Notes: a model not told the origin generated them from the letters alone. DNA of 64,000 nt from Rhodoferax sp. (GCF_025354435.1 NZ_JANXMU010000081.1:1-64000), one strand, 5' to 3'; shown: positions 18,445 through 29,015, numbered from the stretch's first letter. Translations and numbers: made by a program.

Positions 18445-19269
18445 TCAGTCGCGCAGGAGGTCGTTCAGGCTGGTTTTGGAGCGCGTCTGCGCATCCACGC
18501 GCTTGACGATGATGGCCGCGTACAGGCTGTACTTGCCGCCGTCCTTTGGCAGGGTGCCGCTGATGACTACCGAACCCGAAGGCACGCGGCCATAGGTGAC
18601 GGTGTCGGTAGCGCGGTCGTAAATGGGGGTGCTCTGGCCGATGTACACGCCCATGGAGATGACCGAGTTTTCTTCGATGATCACGCCTTCCACCACTTCG
18701 GAGCGTGCGCCCACAAAGCAGTTGTCTTCGATGATGGTAGGGCCTGCCTGCAGGGGTTCCAGCACGCCGCCAATGCCCACGCCGCCGCTCAAATGCACGT
18801 TCTTGCCGATCTGTGCGCACGAACCCACGGTGGCCCAGGTATCGACCATGGTGTTTTCACCCACGTAGGCGCCGATGTTCACGTACGACGGCATCAGCAC
18901 CGCACCCTTGGCGATAAAGCTGCCACGGCGGGCCACGGCAGGGGGCACCACACGCACGCCGGTGGCCTTCATTTCTTCGGCGCTCAGGTGGGCGAACTTG
19001 GTGGGTACCTTGTCGTAGAAGCCCAGCGAACCGGCTTGCATGATTTCGTTGTCTTTCAGGCGGAACGACAGCAGCACGGCCTTCTTGATCCACTGGTGCA
19101 CGGTCCATTGGCCGACCGCTTCGCGGGTGGCGACGCGCAGGTGGCCGTTGTTCAGCTCATTCAGCACGTGTTCCACGGCATCGCGCACTTCGGCGGTGGA
19201 CGCGGTGGGCGACAGGTTGGCGCGGTCTTCCCATGCGGCTTCGATGGTGGCTTGGAGTTGTTGTGTCAT
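18445..19269 (-). CDS. dapD: Tetrahydrodipicolinate N-succinyltransferase
   Basis: DapD transfers succinyl from succinyl-CoA to tetrahydrodipicolinate in the succinylase branch of diaminopimelate synthesis. The 274-residue product has an N-terminal helical domain and a left-handed beta-helix built from hexapeptide repeats, seen as [38 protein letters not shown] and [20 protein letters not shown]. The length matches the family. It lies 9 bases downstream of dapC and 27 bases upstream of pilU, within one operon. Confidence 0.95.
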   Translation of the reverse strand: MTQQLQATIEAAWEDRANLSPTASTAEVRDAVEHVLNELNNGHLRVATREAVGQWTVHQWIKKAVLLSFRLKDNEIMQAGSLGFYDKVPTKFAHLSAEEMKATGVRVVPPAVARRGSFIAKGAVLMPSYVNIGAYVGENTMVDTWATVGSCAQIGKNVHLSGGVGIGGVLEPLQAGPTIIEDNCFVGARSEVVEGVIIEENSVISMGVYIGQSTPIYDRATDTVTYGRVPSGSVVISGTLPKDGGKYSLYAAIIVKRVDAQTRSKTSLNDLLRD

Positions 19270-19278
19270 GTTGGTTCT

Positions 19279-20577
19279 TCAGTTACGGGATTGGATAAAT
19301 TGGCGGATTCGTTGAGCGGCTTCGGCACACTCTGCGGTTTCGGCCACCAGGGCCATGCGGATGCTCTGGCGGCCGGGGTTCTGGCCATGGGCTTCGCGCG
19401 CTAGGTAGCTGCCGGGCAGCACCGTCACATTGTAGGCAGCCAGCAGGTCGCGGGCGAAGGCGACATCGCTGTCCAGGCCGTCCACCAGTGCCGGGCCAGG
19501 CACCTGCGCCCACAGGTAAAAACCCGCGTCGGGCAGGGCTACATCCATCACCTCGGCCAGGATGGGCGTGACCTGGGCAAATTTGCTGCGGTACAGGGCG
19601 CGGTTCTCGACCACGTGGGCTTCGTCGTTCCAGGCCGCGAGGCTGGCCGACTGCACCACCGGCCCCATGGCGCTGCCGTGGTAGGTGCGGTAGAGCAAAA
19701 ACGGCTTGATGAGTGCTGCGTCACCCGCCACAAAGCCGCTGCGCAGGCCGGGCACATTGCTGCGTTTGGACAGGCTGGTGAAGGCGATCAGGTTTTTAAA
19801 GTCGCTGCGGCCCAGCTTGGCGGCGGCTTCCAGCCCGCCTAGCGGGGGTTCGTCACGGAAGTAGATTTCGCTGTAACACTCGTCGGAGGCAATTACAAAG
19901 CCGTATTTGTCGCTGAGTTCGAACAGTTTTTGCCATTCACCCAGCGGCATCACCGCGCCGGTGGGGTTGCCGGGCGAGCAGACAAATAGCAGTTGGGTCC
20001 GCGCCCACACGTCCAAGGGCACGCTGTCCCAGTCCACCGCGAAGTTGCGCGCCGGGTCGCTGGGGGCGTAGTAGGGCGTGGCCCCGGCCAGCAGGGCCGC
20101 GCCTTCGTAGATTTGGTAGAACGGATTCGGGCAGACCACCACCGGAGCCCCCACGCTTGCCACTTCGTGTGCATCGCTGCCCCCCGAGGGGGTTCCACCC
20201 GCCTTGGGGCGGCCCTGCGCCGGGCGGGCCCCCGGCTGGGTGGGGTCGATGACGGTCTGGGCAAACGCAAACAGCGCCTCGCGCGAGCCATTCACCGGCA
20301 GCACCTGGGTGGCGGGGTTCAGTTCCAAGCCGTAGCGGCGCTGGATCCACTGCGCCATCGCCGTGCGCAAGGCCGGTTCACCGCCCGTCGCCGGGTAGCC
20401 CGACAGGCCTTTGATGCCTGCCAGCATGGCCTGCTCGATGAACGCAGGCGTGGCGTGCTTGGGTTCGCCAATGCCCAGGCTGATGGCGCGGTGGGCCGGG
20501 TTGGGGGTGACGCTGGCGAAAAGTTGCTTGAGCCGCTCGAAAGGGTAGGGCTGGAGGGTGGAGAGCAAGGGATTCAT
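19279..20577 (-). CDS. dapC: N-succinyl-diaminopimelate aminotransferase with GC-rich insertion
   Basis: DapC is a PLP-dependent class I aminotransferase that makes N-succinyl-L,L-diaminopimelate from the keto acid. The 432-residue product shows PVNGSREALFAFAQ, CPNPFYQIYEGAALLAG, CSPGNPTGAVMPL, SDECYSEIYF and the PLP lysine in TSLSKRSNVPGLRSGF. About 29 residues (roughly 114-143, rich in Gly, Pro and Ala) interrupt the usual VIDPTxPGA...VVVCPNPFY junction. They coincide with a GC-rich repeat (20150-20236). Without them the protein has the common length of about 400. It is the first gene of the dap operon. Confidence 0.92.
   Translation of the reverse strand: MNPLLSTLQPYPFERLKQLFASVTPNPAHRAISLGIGEPKHATPAFIEQAMLAGIKGLSGYPATGGEPALRTAMAQWIQRRYGLELNPATQVLPVNGSREALFAFAQTVIDPTQPGARPAQGRPKAGGTPSGGSDAHEVASVGAPVVVCPNPFYQIYEGAALLAGATPYYAPSDPARNFAVDWDSVPLDVWARTQLLFVCSPGNPTGAVMPLGEWQKLFELSDKYGFVIASDECYSEIYFRDEPPLGGLEAAAKLGRSDFKNLIAFTSLSKRSNVPGLRSGFVAGDAALIKPFLLYRTYHGSAMGPVVQSASLAAWNDEAHVVENRALYRSKFAQVTPILAEVMDVALPDAGFYLWAQVPGPALVDGLDSDVAFARDLLAAYNVTVLPGSYLAREAHGQNPGRQSIRMALVAETAECAEAAQRIRQFIQSRN
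20150..20236 (-). repeat. GC-rich interspersed repeat inserted in dapC
   Basis: The plus strand contains ATCGCTGCCCCCCGAGGGGG, followed by CTTGGGGCGGCCCTGCGC and GGGCGGGCCCCCGGC. The CCCCC-GAGGGGG hairpin motif with a GGGGCGGCC tail is a repeat type I associate with Comamonadaceae intergenic regions. Here it sits inside dapC and is translated in frame. Confidence 0.65.
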
Positions 20578-20637
20578 GGGGCCTGATTATCGTTGCAGCC
20601 ACTTATCATCCCCACCACACTATTGCTAAAACTTGCC

Positions 20638-21024
20638 ATGACCGATTTCACCAAAGTAGTCCTTTTTACCGACACCGACGGCGTTGCCAAATTTCGCGAC
20701 GAGTCCATCCCGTTGACCGAGGGCAAACCCACCTCCCAGCTCAGTGCCCTGCAAGCCAGCGGCGGCTTCCAACTGCGCCACAGCCCGGTGGGTTTTGCCA
20801 GCAGCTTCCACTGCACCACCGACCCGCAGTGGGTGGTGATTCTGGCCGGGCAGATGGAAATTGGTTTGCAAGACGGCACGGCCCGCGTGTTTCAGCCGGG
20901 CGACCATTTTTATTCGGCCGATGTGCTGCCTGCGGGGGCGACGTTTGATGACAGGGTGCATGGGCACCGGAGTCGGTTGCTGGGAGATGTGCCGCTGGTG
21001 ACTATGTTTGTACGTGGCTCGTGA
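20638..21024 (+). CDS. Cupin-domain protein of unknown function
   Basis: This 128-residue cytoplasmic protein has a single cupin-like barrel. Visible stretches are HCTTDPQWVVILAGQMEIGL and a second motif VFQPGDHFYSADVLPAGATF, ending with LVTMFV. Metal-binding residues are only partly present, so catalysis is uncertain. The ATG at 20638 gives the conserved MTDFTKVVLFTD start and is chosen over an upstream frame. The gene diverges from dapC (60-base gap) and overlaps the DUF482 gene by 23 bases at its 3' end. No specific function can be assigned. Confidence 0.7.
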   Translation: MTDFTKVVLFTDTDGVAKFRDESIPLTEGKPTSQLSALQASGGFQLRHSPVGFASSFHCTTDPQWVVILAGQMEIGLQDGTARVFQPGDHFYSADVLPAGATFDDRVHGHRSRLLGDVPLVTMFVRGS

Positions 21025-22271
21025 TTTTCAGCGGGCTGCGTTGGGCCAGATCGTCCATGTAGCCCGCAATCCCCGCCCCCTCGCGCTCTAGAAACCGCTC
21101 CACCGCATCGGCAAACGCCGGGTGCGCCAGCCAGTGGGCGCTGGTGGTTTTGACGGGCAGCAGGGCGCGGGCCATTTTGTGTTCACCCTGCGCGCCGCCT
21201 TCGAAACGGGCCACGCCGTGGGCGATGCACCATTGCAGCGGCTGGTAGTAGCAGGCTTCAAAGTGCAGGCAGTCCACGCGCTCCAGTGCGCCCCAGTAGC
21301 GGCCATAGGCGACCAGGGGCTGGATTGAGGTATCTTTTAGGTCTATAGCGCAGGTGGTGTCTTCGCTTATAGCTATCAAACTAGTAGCAATTGGGATTTT
21401 GACGCCCTGCACCTCGCGCTCGGCCACAAACAGCAGCCAGTGCTCTGGCATGGTGTCGGCCATGCGCTGGAAGAAGTCGCGGCTCAGGTAAGGCGCGTTG
21501 CCGTGCTCCAGGTAGGTGCGCTCGTAGCAGCGGTAAAAGAAATCCCAGTCTTGCGGCGTGATGGCGCGGCCCTGGGCCGAGCGGAACGTGATACCCGCGT
21601 CGGCGACCTTGCGGCGCTCCTGGCGGATCTTTTTGCGTTTGTCTTGGGCCATAGAGGCGAGAAAGTCGTCGAAGTCGCAGTAGCCATCCACCTTATTCGT
21701 CCAGTGGAATTGCACGGTGTGGCGCAGCATCAGGCCCGCGTCGGCGCAGGCGGCAACATCCACCGGGTTGGCGAACAGTACGTGCAGGGACGACAGTTCT
21801 TCTTGTTCGCACCAGGCCACCAGCGCCTGTACCAGCACCGTCCGAGACTCCGCATCCCGCGCCAGCAACCGCGCGCCGGGCACAGGAGTGAACGGTGCGG
21901 CCACCACGGCCTTGGGGTAGTAGGGCACGCCGTGCTGTTGGTAAGCGTTGGCCCAGGCCCAGTCGAAAACGTATTCGCCGTAGGAATGGTCTTTGATGTA
22001 CAGCGCGCAGGCGGCTTGCAGCACGTCGCCCAGCCACACTGTGACTAGCCGCAGCTTCCAGCCGGTGGCGGACGTGGCGCTGCCGCTGTGGTGCAGCGCG
22101 GCCAGGTATTCATAGCGCATGAAGGGGCTGGCATCAGGCTGCTGGGTCAGCAGGCTGTTCCAGGCCTCGGCGGAAAGCTGCAGGGGCGAGTCCAGCACCC
22201 GAATGACATAATCAGTCGCACTGTCCTCCACCCCATTTTGGCCCGCCGCCACCACCGTTTTTTTTGTTTCC

Positions 22272-22273
<2 letters not shown>
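21002..22273 (-). CDS. DUF482/GNAT-like acyltransferase family protein
   Basis: This 423-residue protein belongs to the DUF482 (FemAB/GNAT-like peptidoglycan-associated) family, of unknown substrate. Characteristic stretches are SPFMRYEYLAALHHSG, AWANAYQQHGVPYYPK, HWTNKVDGYCDFDDFLA, KRKKIRQERRKV, AYGRYWGALERVDCLHFEACYYQ and FEGGAQGEHKMARALLP. Residues about 293-313, just before the AYGRYWG motif, are encoded by a copy of the dispersed repeat and are extra relative to the family. The ATG at 22273 overlaps the divergent nadE start. There is no obvious later start that keeps the conserved N terminus. Confidence 0.8.
21335..21397 (+). repeat. Dispersed palindromic repeat inside the DUF482 gene, copy D
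   Basis: The plus strand reads TTTTAGGTCTATAGCGCAGG, then TTCGCTTATAGCTATCAAAC and TAGTAGCAATTGG. It matches the consensus in forward orientation, antisense to the host gene. The host reads it as an in-frame block of roughly 20 residues beginning PIATSLIAISED. Confidence 0.75.
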
Positions 22274-24295
<2,022 letters not shown>

Positions 24296-24300
24296 GCTTT

Positions 24301-24684
24301 TTAAGCGCTGAAGCGCTGCACCAGCGCCAGAATCCAAATGGTGGCCGTGATCAGCACGGTCAGCAGCACGGCAGCGCTGCACATGTCTTTGGCCCGTTTT
24401 GACAGCGGGTGCCATTCGGGGCCAATGCGGTCAATCGCGGTTTCTATCCCGGTGTTAAGCAGCTCCACCACCATCAACAGCACCACAGAGCCCGCCAGTA
24501 GGACAAATTCCACCCAGCTATGGGCCATCCAGGCGGCCAGTGGTACCAGCACCATGGCGGCGATGGCTTCCTGGCGAAAAGCCGTCTCTCCCCAACCTGC
24601 CCGCAGCCCCGCAAGCGAATAGCCTGCAGCGTGCCAGAGGCGGTTGAGGCCCTTGCGGGATTTTTGGGCGGTAGGGGATTCCAC
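24301..24684 (-). CDS. dgkA: Diacylglycerol kinase
   Basis: DgkA is a small trimeric inner-membrane kinase that recycles diacylglycerol to phosphatidic acid. The 127-residue protein has an amphipathic N terminus, the conserved ETAFRQE block, three membrane helices and the active-site motif VELLNTGIETAIDRIG with the catalytic Glu and metal-binding Asn/Glu. The start codon is GTG at 24684, 2 bases after the RDD gene stop. It is the last gene of the sigma factor/DUF3619/DUF3106/RDD operon. Confidence 0.93.
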   Translation of the reverse strand: MESPTAQKSRKGLNRLWHAAGYSLAGLRAGWGETAFRQEAIAAMVLVPLAAWMAHSWVEFVLLAGSVVLLMVVELLNTGIETAIDRIGPEWHPLSKRAKDMCSAAVLLTVLITATIWILALVQRFSA

Positions 24685-24686
24685 TT

Positions 24687-25208
24687 TTAGCGACTCAATG
24701 GCAGCGAGCCGACCAGTCGGGTGCCCGCCAGTGCGTCATGCCAGAACTGACGTTGCGGGTGAAAGCGGCTGAGCAAGGCCCAGAAAGCCACCCAGCCCAA
24801 CACAATGACCAGGGTTTCGCCAACTGGCAAGCCAAACGGCGCCATGGCACCCAAGGGCGGCAGAAACCACACCCAGCTCCACACATAGCGCAGCAAGGCG
24901 CGCGGCTGGCTGATGGCCTGGCCGTCACGGCCCACCACGCGGATGTTCCAGGTCTTCATGGCCAGGGTCTGGCCCTTGGACCAGAACCAGGTGAAGTAGA
25001 TGCCGAAGATGACAAACAAAAAAGCCTGCAAGCCGGGTCGGTTGTCCATGGCGTTGCGTGTTTGGCTCAGGGTTCCGAAAAGGTAGCCCGAAATGAATAC
25101 CACACCAAACATCAGCATGCCTTCGTACAGCCAGCAGGCCATACGGCGGCGCAGGCTGGGTGCGGTCAAAGGAGTGGGGGGAAGGGCTGGTGCCGCCAAT
25201 ATGCTCAT
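24687..25208 (-). CDS. RDD-family membrane protein
   Basis: This 173-residue inner-membrane protein has an RDD domain. The family Arg appears in APSLRRRMACWLYEGMLMFG, followed by the KGQTLAMKTWNIRVV motif and the C-terminal FWHDALAGTRLV motif with the second Asp. About four membrane helices are visible. RDD proteins have been linked to ion transport or membrane stress, but no substrate can be assigned. The ATG overlaps the DUF3106 stop (ATGA). Confidence 0.85.
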   Translation of the reverse strand: MSILAAPALPPTPLTAPSLRRRMACWLYEGMLMFGVVFISGYLFGTLSQTRNAMDNRPGLQAFLFVIFGIYFTWFWSKGQTLAMKTWNIRVVGRDGQAISQPRALLRYVWSWVWFLPPLGAMAPFGLPVGETLVIVLGWVAFWALLSRFHPQRQFWHDALAGTRLVGSLPLSR

Positions 25209-25885
25209 TGTCCGGCGGGCTTGGCCGGTTGGGGTACTACCGAGCTACCACTGCTGAACCGGTAAGCGGGCAGCGGGAGCAGGGTGTGCGGGTCAATCTG
25301 GTGTGCACCCGTGGCAATGGAGGGGCCTTTGGGTTCATTGATGCGCGGGGGCGGCACATTGGCCAGCTTCTGCGAGGGGGTGAGCTTCACGCCCGTCGCT
25401 GCACCGGCCAGCTTTTTCTGCACCTGCTTGACCAGTTTGGCTTTTTCTTCCGGGTCCAAGGTTTGGTAGGCCTCCCATTTGGCCTGCTTTTCTGCAGGTG
25501 ACAGCCGCTTTGCTTCGGCAAAATTCAGCCGTGCCTGGCTGCGTTGTGTGCCGCTAAGGGCCCCCCAGTCCAGCATGCGCTCTTGCAGTACGGTTTGCAT
25601 GGTGGGCGACATTTTTTCAAAGTTTACCGACAAGGCCAGCCATTTGCGCTTTTGCTGCTCGCTGATATTGTTCCAGTGCGTAGCCAGGGGCTTGAGCGCC
25701 TGCTGCTGCGCCGGCGTGAGCTCTTTCCAGAGCGGTTTTTGCTCGGGCTTGCTGGCGGAAGCCAGGGGGATGGAGGCCGGACCAAAATCTGGAGCGATCT
25801 CCGCCCATGCGGTTGGCAACACGCCCAGGGACAACACTACCCCCACACAGGAGGCAGACAACAAGTTCCTAAGCGATAGCAGCAT
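25205..25885 (-). CDS. DUF3106 exported protein
   Basis: This 226-residue precursor has a signal peptide (MLLSLRNLLSASCVGVV..., with cleavage likely after TAWA). Its low-complexity periplasmic region contains the DUF3106 repeats of the form LTPAQQQALKPLATHWNNI and LSPAEKQAKWEAYQTL. These Trp-containing helical repeats resemble Spy/CpxP-like segments, and the function is unknown. The ATG at 25885 is chosen over an in-frame TTG at 25900 that would abut the DUF3619 stop. In the operon it follows the sigma factor and DUF3619 genes. Confidence 0.8.
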   Translation of the reverse strand: MLLSLRNLLSASCVGVVLSLGVLPTAWAEIAPDFGPASIPLASASKPEQKPLWKELTPAQQQALKPLATHWNNISEQQKRKWLALSVNFEKMSPTMQTVLQERMLDWGALSGTQRSQARLNFAEAKRLSPAEKQAKWEAYQTLDPEEKAKLVKQVQKKLAGAATGVKLTPSQKLANVPPPRINEPKGPSIATGAHQIDPHTLLPLPAYRFSSGSSVVPQPAKPAGQ

Positions 25886-25900
25886 CCGTATCCGTTCCAA

Positions 25901-26356
25901 TTAAGGGGAAGTGGTGTCTCGGTTGGCCTTGAGGAACTCCACAAAACCAGGGTCGGTGTAGGCCACGGTGGGCAGGTCGTCGGTCAGCAGGGCGGTATCG
26001 ACTTCGGCCAACTCGTCGGCACGCAGATCGTTTTGCACCACGTAAATCGTCAGCAAACCGGCCACCAGTGCGACCAAAGGCAAGGCCGCGGCAAAACGCG
26101 TCCACCAATTGGGCCTGTCGTTATCACCTTGGTTGCCAAATGTAAGCGCGGCTGTGCCGCCACCTTGGCTAGCGACCACGGTGGCGCTGCGCATGATGAC
26201 CTGCTTACGGTGCGCCAGTGCCTGCATACGGGCAATACGCAGGCGTTCGGAAATATCGTGCGGTAGCGCCGCCGAGCCTTCCGTCAGGCGCGCCGTGACG
26301 TTGCGCGCAAAACGGTCTTGCGCCGACAGCATGGGGTTGGTTTGCAGCTGTGTCAT
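25901..26356 (-). CDS. DUF3619 single-pass membrane protein, candidate anti-sigma factor
   Basis: This 151-residue protein has a soluble N-terminal half (FARNVTARLTEGSAALPHDISERL), one membrane helix (FAAALPLVALVAGLLTIYVV) and a short periplasmic C terminus. It directly follows the sigma-factor gene with a 4-base overlap. The family is uncharacterised. Membrane topology and coupling to a sigma gene suggest a role as an anti-sigma factor. That is inference and rests on gene order only. Confidence 0.75.
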   Translation of the reverse strand: MTQLQTNPMLSAQDRFARNVTARLTEGSAALPHDISERLRIARMQALAHRKQVIMRSATVVASQGGGTAALTFGNQGDNDRPNWWTRFAAALPLVALVAGLLTIYVVQNDLRADELAEVDTALLTDDLPTVAYTDPGFVEFLKANRDTTSP

Positions 26357-26919
26357 AAATGTATTCCTCTGGCCTTGAGCGCCTTGCTGAGCGACTGGAC
26401 TGCACGGGAGCAGTGGGTTTTGACGCTGCCTTCCGAGCAGCCCATAGCGCTGGCGGTTTCGGCAACGTCCATCTCCTCCCAGTAACGCATCAAGAACGCT
26501 TCTCGTTGACGCGCCGGTAACTCTTGTATCTGGGTGTCAATCTCACGCAATACCTGTGCCCGGCGCGTGGTGTCTTCGGCGCTCTCTGTGCGTTCGGCGT
26601 TGTCGGACGACTGCAAGGTCTCCAAGAGGTCGAAATCGCCATCGCCGTCACCTGATTCAAAGTCGCTCATGTTCGAGAACAAGGCGTTGCGGGTTTTTTG
26701 GCGGCGGAACCAGTCCAGCGTGCAGTTCGACAGAATCCGCTGGAACAGCATGGGCAACTCAGCCACTGGCTTGTCGCCATAGTGCTCAGCCAGTTTCATC
26801 ATGCTGTCTTGCACGATGTCCAGCGCCGATTCTTCGTTGCGCACGTGGTACACCGAGCGTTTAAAGGCTCGGCTTTCAACGCTTTTGAGGAAATCAGAAA
26901 GTTCGCGTTCAGTGGCCAA
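26353..26919 (-). CDS. RNA polymerase sigma factor, ECF type
   Basis: This 188-residue sigma-70 family protein has region 2 (NEESALDIVQDSMMKLAEHYG and LFQRILSNCTLDWFRRQKTRN) and region 4 (LPARQREAFLMRYWEEMDVAETASAMGCSEGSVKTHCSRAV). An acidic linker of about 45 residues rich in Asp, Glu and Ser separates them. It heads the operon with DUF3619, DUF3106, RDD and dgkA, an arrangement that points to an envelope-related regulon. Its target promoters cannot be read from the window. Confidence 0.88.
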   Translation of the reverse strand: MATERELSDFLKSVESRAFKRSVYHVRNEESALDIVQDSMMKLAEHYGDKPVAELPMLFQRILSNCTLDWFRRQKTRNALFSNMSDFESGDGDGDFDLLETLQSSDNAERTESAEDTTRRAQVLREIDTQIQELPARQREAFLMRYWEEMDVAETASAMGCSEGSVKTHCSRAVQSLSKALKARGIHL

Positions 26920-27002
26920 AAGGGTCTTGCCTGTAGGGCGGATCGGTGGGGATGCGTGGTTTTCTGGGAAAACGGAATGCCCCGGTATGGGGCGCGTGCG
27001 GC

Positions 27003-27074
27003 CGGATTATGGCATTGACCGGCGAATTTCTTGGTGCGACGCGCAGTTTTTGCGCAGTACGATGCCATAATCCG
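27003..27074. promoter_or_regulatory. 13-bp inverted repeat in the sigma factor/ilvI intergenic region
   Basis: The 302-base gap between the divergent sigma-factor gene and ilvI holds a perfect inverted repeat, CGGATTATGGCAT (27003-27015) and ATGCCATAATCCG (27062-27074). The spacer is 46 bases and contains a smaller TGCGC-rich hairpin. It could be an operator pair or an RNA structure in the ilvI leader. Downstream, AT-rich DNA precedes the ilvI start. Confidence 0.45.
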
Positions 27075-27101
27075 CATTGCTAGTTAAAAAGCAAACGGAT
27101 C

Positions 27102-27200
27102 ATGGTTCGGCGATGCAAGCAGCTCGCCCATGGCTTTGGTCTTAAGTTCCAACACAACTCCAAAAGAGTGCGTGAAGTAGCACCCAAGGTATTTCGTTAG
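27102..27200 (+). CDS. Possible 32-codon leader ORF upstream of ilvI
   Basis: An ATG at 27102 opens a 32-codon frame that ends in TAG 21 bases before the ilvI start. The peptide is basic, with many Lys and Arg and a few Val and Leu residues, and has no run of branched-chain codons as in classical ilv attenuator leaders. No clear ribosome-binding site is seen. It may simply be chance open sequence. Confidence 0.2.
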   Translation: MVRRCKQLAHGFGLKFQHNSKRVREVAPKVFR

Positions 27201-27221
27201 AGAAATTCACAAAGGTTCATC

Positions 27222-29012
27222 ATGGAAATCAACAAAGCCGAAATCGCTTCAGCCGCCGCAGCTTCTACTTCCACCATCTCGCGTCCCGCCCCCGTTGAGC
27301 TCATGGGTGCCGAAATTCTGGTGAAGTGCCTTCAGGCCGAGAACGTCAAGCACATCTGGGGTTACCCCGGTGGCGCAGTTCTGTACATCTACGACGCGTT
27401 CTACAAACAAGACACTATTCAGCACGTGCTGGTGCGCCACGAGCAAGCGGCCGTGCACGCTGCCGACGGCTATGCCCGCGCCACCGGCGATGTCGGTGTG
27501 GCGCTGGTTACGTCGGGCCCTGGCCTGACAAATGCCGTGACCGGTATTGCCACTGCGTACATGGACAGTATTCCCATGGTGATCATCAGTGGCCAGGTGC
27601 CCACGCACGCCATTGGCTTGGATGCATTCCAGGAATGCGACACGGTCGGCATCACCCGCCCGATTGTTAAGCACAACTTTTTGGTCAAAGACGCGCGTGA
27701 TCTGGCCGAAACCATGAAGAAAGCCTTCCACATTGCCCGTACCGGTCGCCCCGGCCCGGTGGTGGTCGATATTCCGAAAGACGTGTCGTTCAAGAAGGCG
27801 CTGTACGCGGGCTACCCTGAAACCGTGACCATGCGCTCGTACAACCCGGTGCGCAAAGGCCACGGCGGCCAGATCCGCAAGGCTTTGCAACTGCTATTGG
27901 CTGCTAAGCGCCCGTATATCTATACCGGCGGCGGTGTCTTGCTGAGCAATGCTTCGCAAGAGCTGCGCACCCTGGTGGACATGCTGGGCTACCCCTGCAC
28001 CAACACTTTGATGGGCCTGGGCGCGTACCCCGCCAGCGACAAAAAATTCCTCGGCATGCTGGGCATGCACGGCACGATTGAGGCTAACAATGCGATGCAG
28101 CACTGCGACGTGCTATTGGCTGTGGGTGCCCGCTTTGACGACCGCGTCATCGGCAATACCAAGCATTTCGCGCAAAACGAACGCAAGATCATCCATATTG
28201 ACATCGACCCGTCGAGCATTTCCAAGCGCGTCAAGGTCGATGTGCCTATCGTTGGCGACGTGAAAGAGGTGTTGACCGAGCTGATCGCCATGATCAAAGA
28301 GTCCACCACCAAGCCCGATGCCGTTGCTTTGGGCAGTTGGTGGGACACGATTGAAGGCTGGCGCAGCCGCAATTGCCTGAAGTTCAGCATGGGCTCGCCC
28401 GACGTGATCAAGCCCCAGTACGTGGTGCAAACCCTGTGGGACATGACCAAGGATGCCGACACCTACATCACCTCCGATGTGGGCCAGCACCAGATGTGGG
28501 CTGCGCAGTACTACCGCTTTGACGAACCCCGCCGCTGGATCAACTCCGGCGGTCTGGGCACCATGGGCGTGGGCATTCCTTACGCTATGGGTGTCAAGCT
28601 GGCTAGGCCTGACAGCGAGGTGTTCTGCATCACCGGCGAAGGCTCGGTGCAGATGTGTATCCAAGAGCTGTCCACCTGCCTGCAGTACAACACGCCGATC
28701 AAGATTGTCTCGCTGAACAACCGCTACCTGGGTATGGTGCGCCAGTGGCAAGAGGTGGAATACGCTGGCCGCTACAGCAGCAGCTATATGGATGCACTGC
28801 CCAACTTTGTCAAGCTGGCCGAGGCCTATGGCCACGTCGGCATGCTGATCGAGCGCCCCGAAGATGTGGAGCCCGCCCTGCGCGAAGCCCGCAAGCTGAA
28901 GGACCGCACGGTGTTCATGGACTTCCGCACCGACCCCACCGAGAACGTGTTCCCGATGGTGCAGGCCGGCAAGGGCATTACCGAGATGCTGCTGGGCAGC
29001 GAAGATCTTTAA
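27222..29012 (+). CDS. ilvI: Acetolactate synthase large subunit
   Basis: This ThDP-dependent enzyme condenses pyruvate with pyruvate or 2-oxobutyrate at the start of valine, leucine and isoleucine synthesis. The 596-residue product has an N-terminal extension of about 25 residues rich in Ala and Ser. It continues with GAEILVKCLQ, the cofactor Glu region VRHEQAAVHAADGYARATG, and the ThDP motif GEGSVQMCIQELSTCLQYNTP...NNRYLGMVRQWQ. The GEGS form in place of GDGS is one I know from related betaproteobacteria. The ATG at 27222 is preceded by AAAGGTTCATC. It is followed by a dispersed repeat and then ilvH and ilvC. Confidence 0.94.
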   Translation: MEINKAEIASAAAASTSTISRPAPVELMGAEILVKCLQAENVKHIWGYPGGAVLYIYDAFYKQDTIQHVLVRHEQAAVHAADGYARATGDVGVALVTSGPGLTNAVTGIATAYMDSIPMVIISGQVPTHAIGLDAFQECDTVGITRPIVKHNFLVKDARDLAETMKKAFHIARTGRPGPVVVDIPKDVSFKKALYAGYPETVTMRSYNPVRKGHGGQIRKALQLLLAAKRPYIYTGGGVLLSNASQELRTLVDMLGYPCTNTLMGLGAYPASDKKFLGMLGMHGTIEANNAMQHCDVLLAVGARFDDRVIGNTKHFAQNERKIIHIDIDPSSISKRVKVDVPIVGDVKEVLTELIAMIKESTTKPDAVALGSWWDTIEGWRSRNCLKFSMGSPDVIKPQYVVQTLWDMTKDADTYITSDVGQHQMWAAQYYRFDEPRRWINSGGLGTMGVGIPYAMGVKLARPDSEVFCITGEGSVQMCIQELSTCLQYNTPIKIVSLNNRYLGMVRQWQEVEYAGRYSSSYMDALPNFVKLAEAYGHVGMLIERPEDVEPALREARKLKDRTVFMDFRTDPTENVFPMVQAGKGITEMLLGSEDL

Positions 29013-29015
29013 GCC

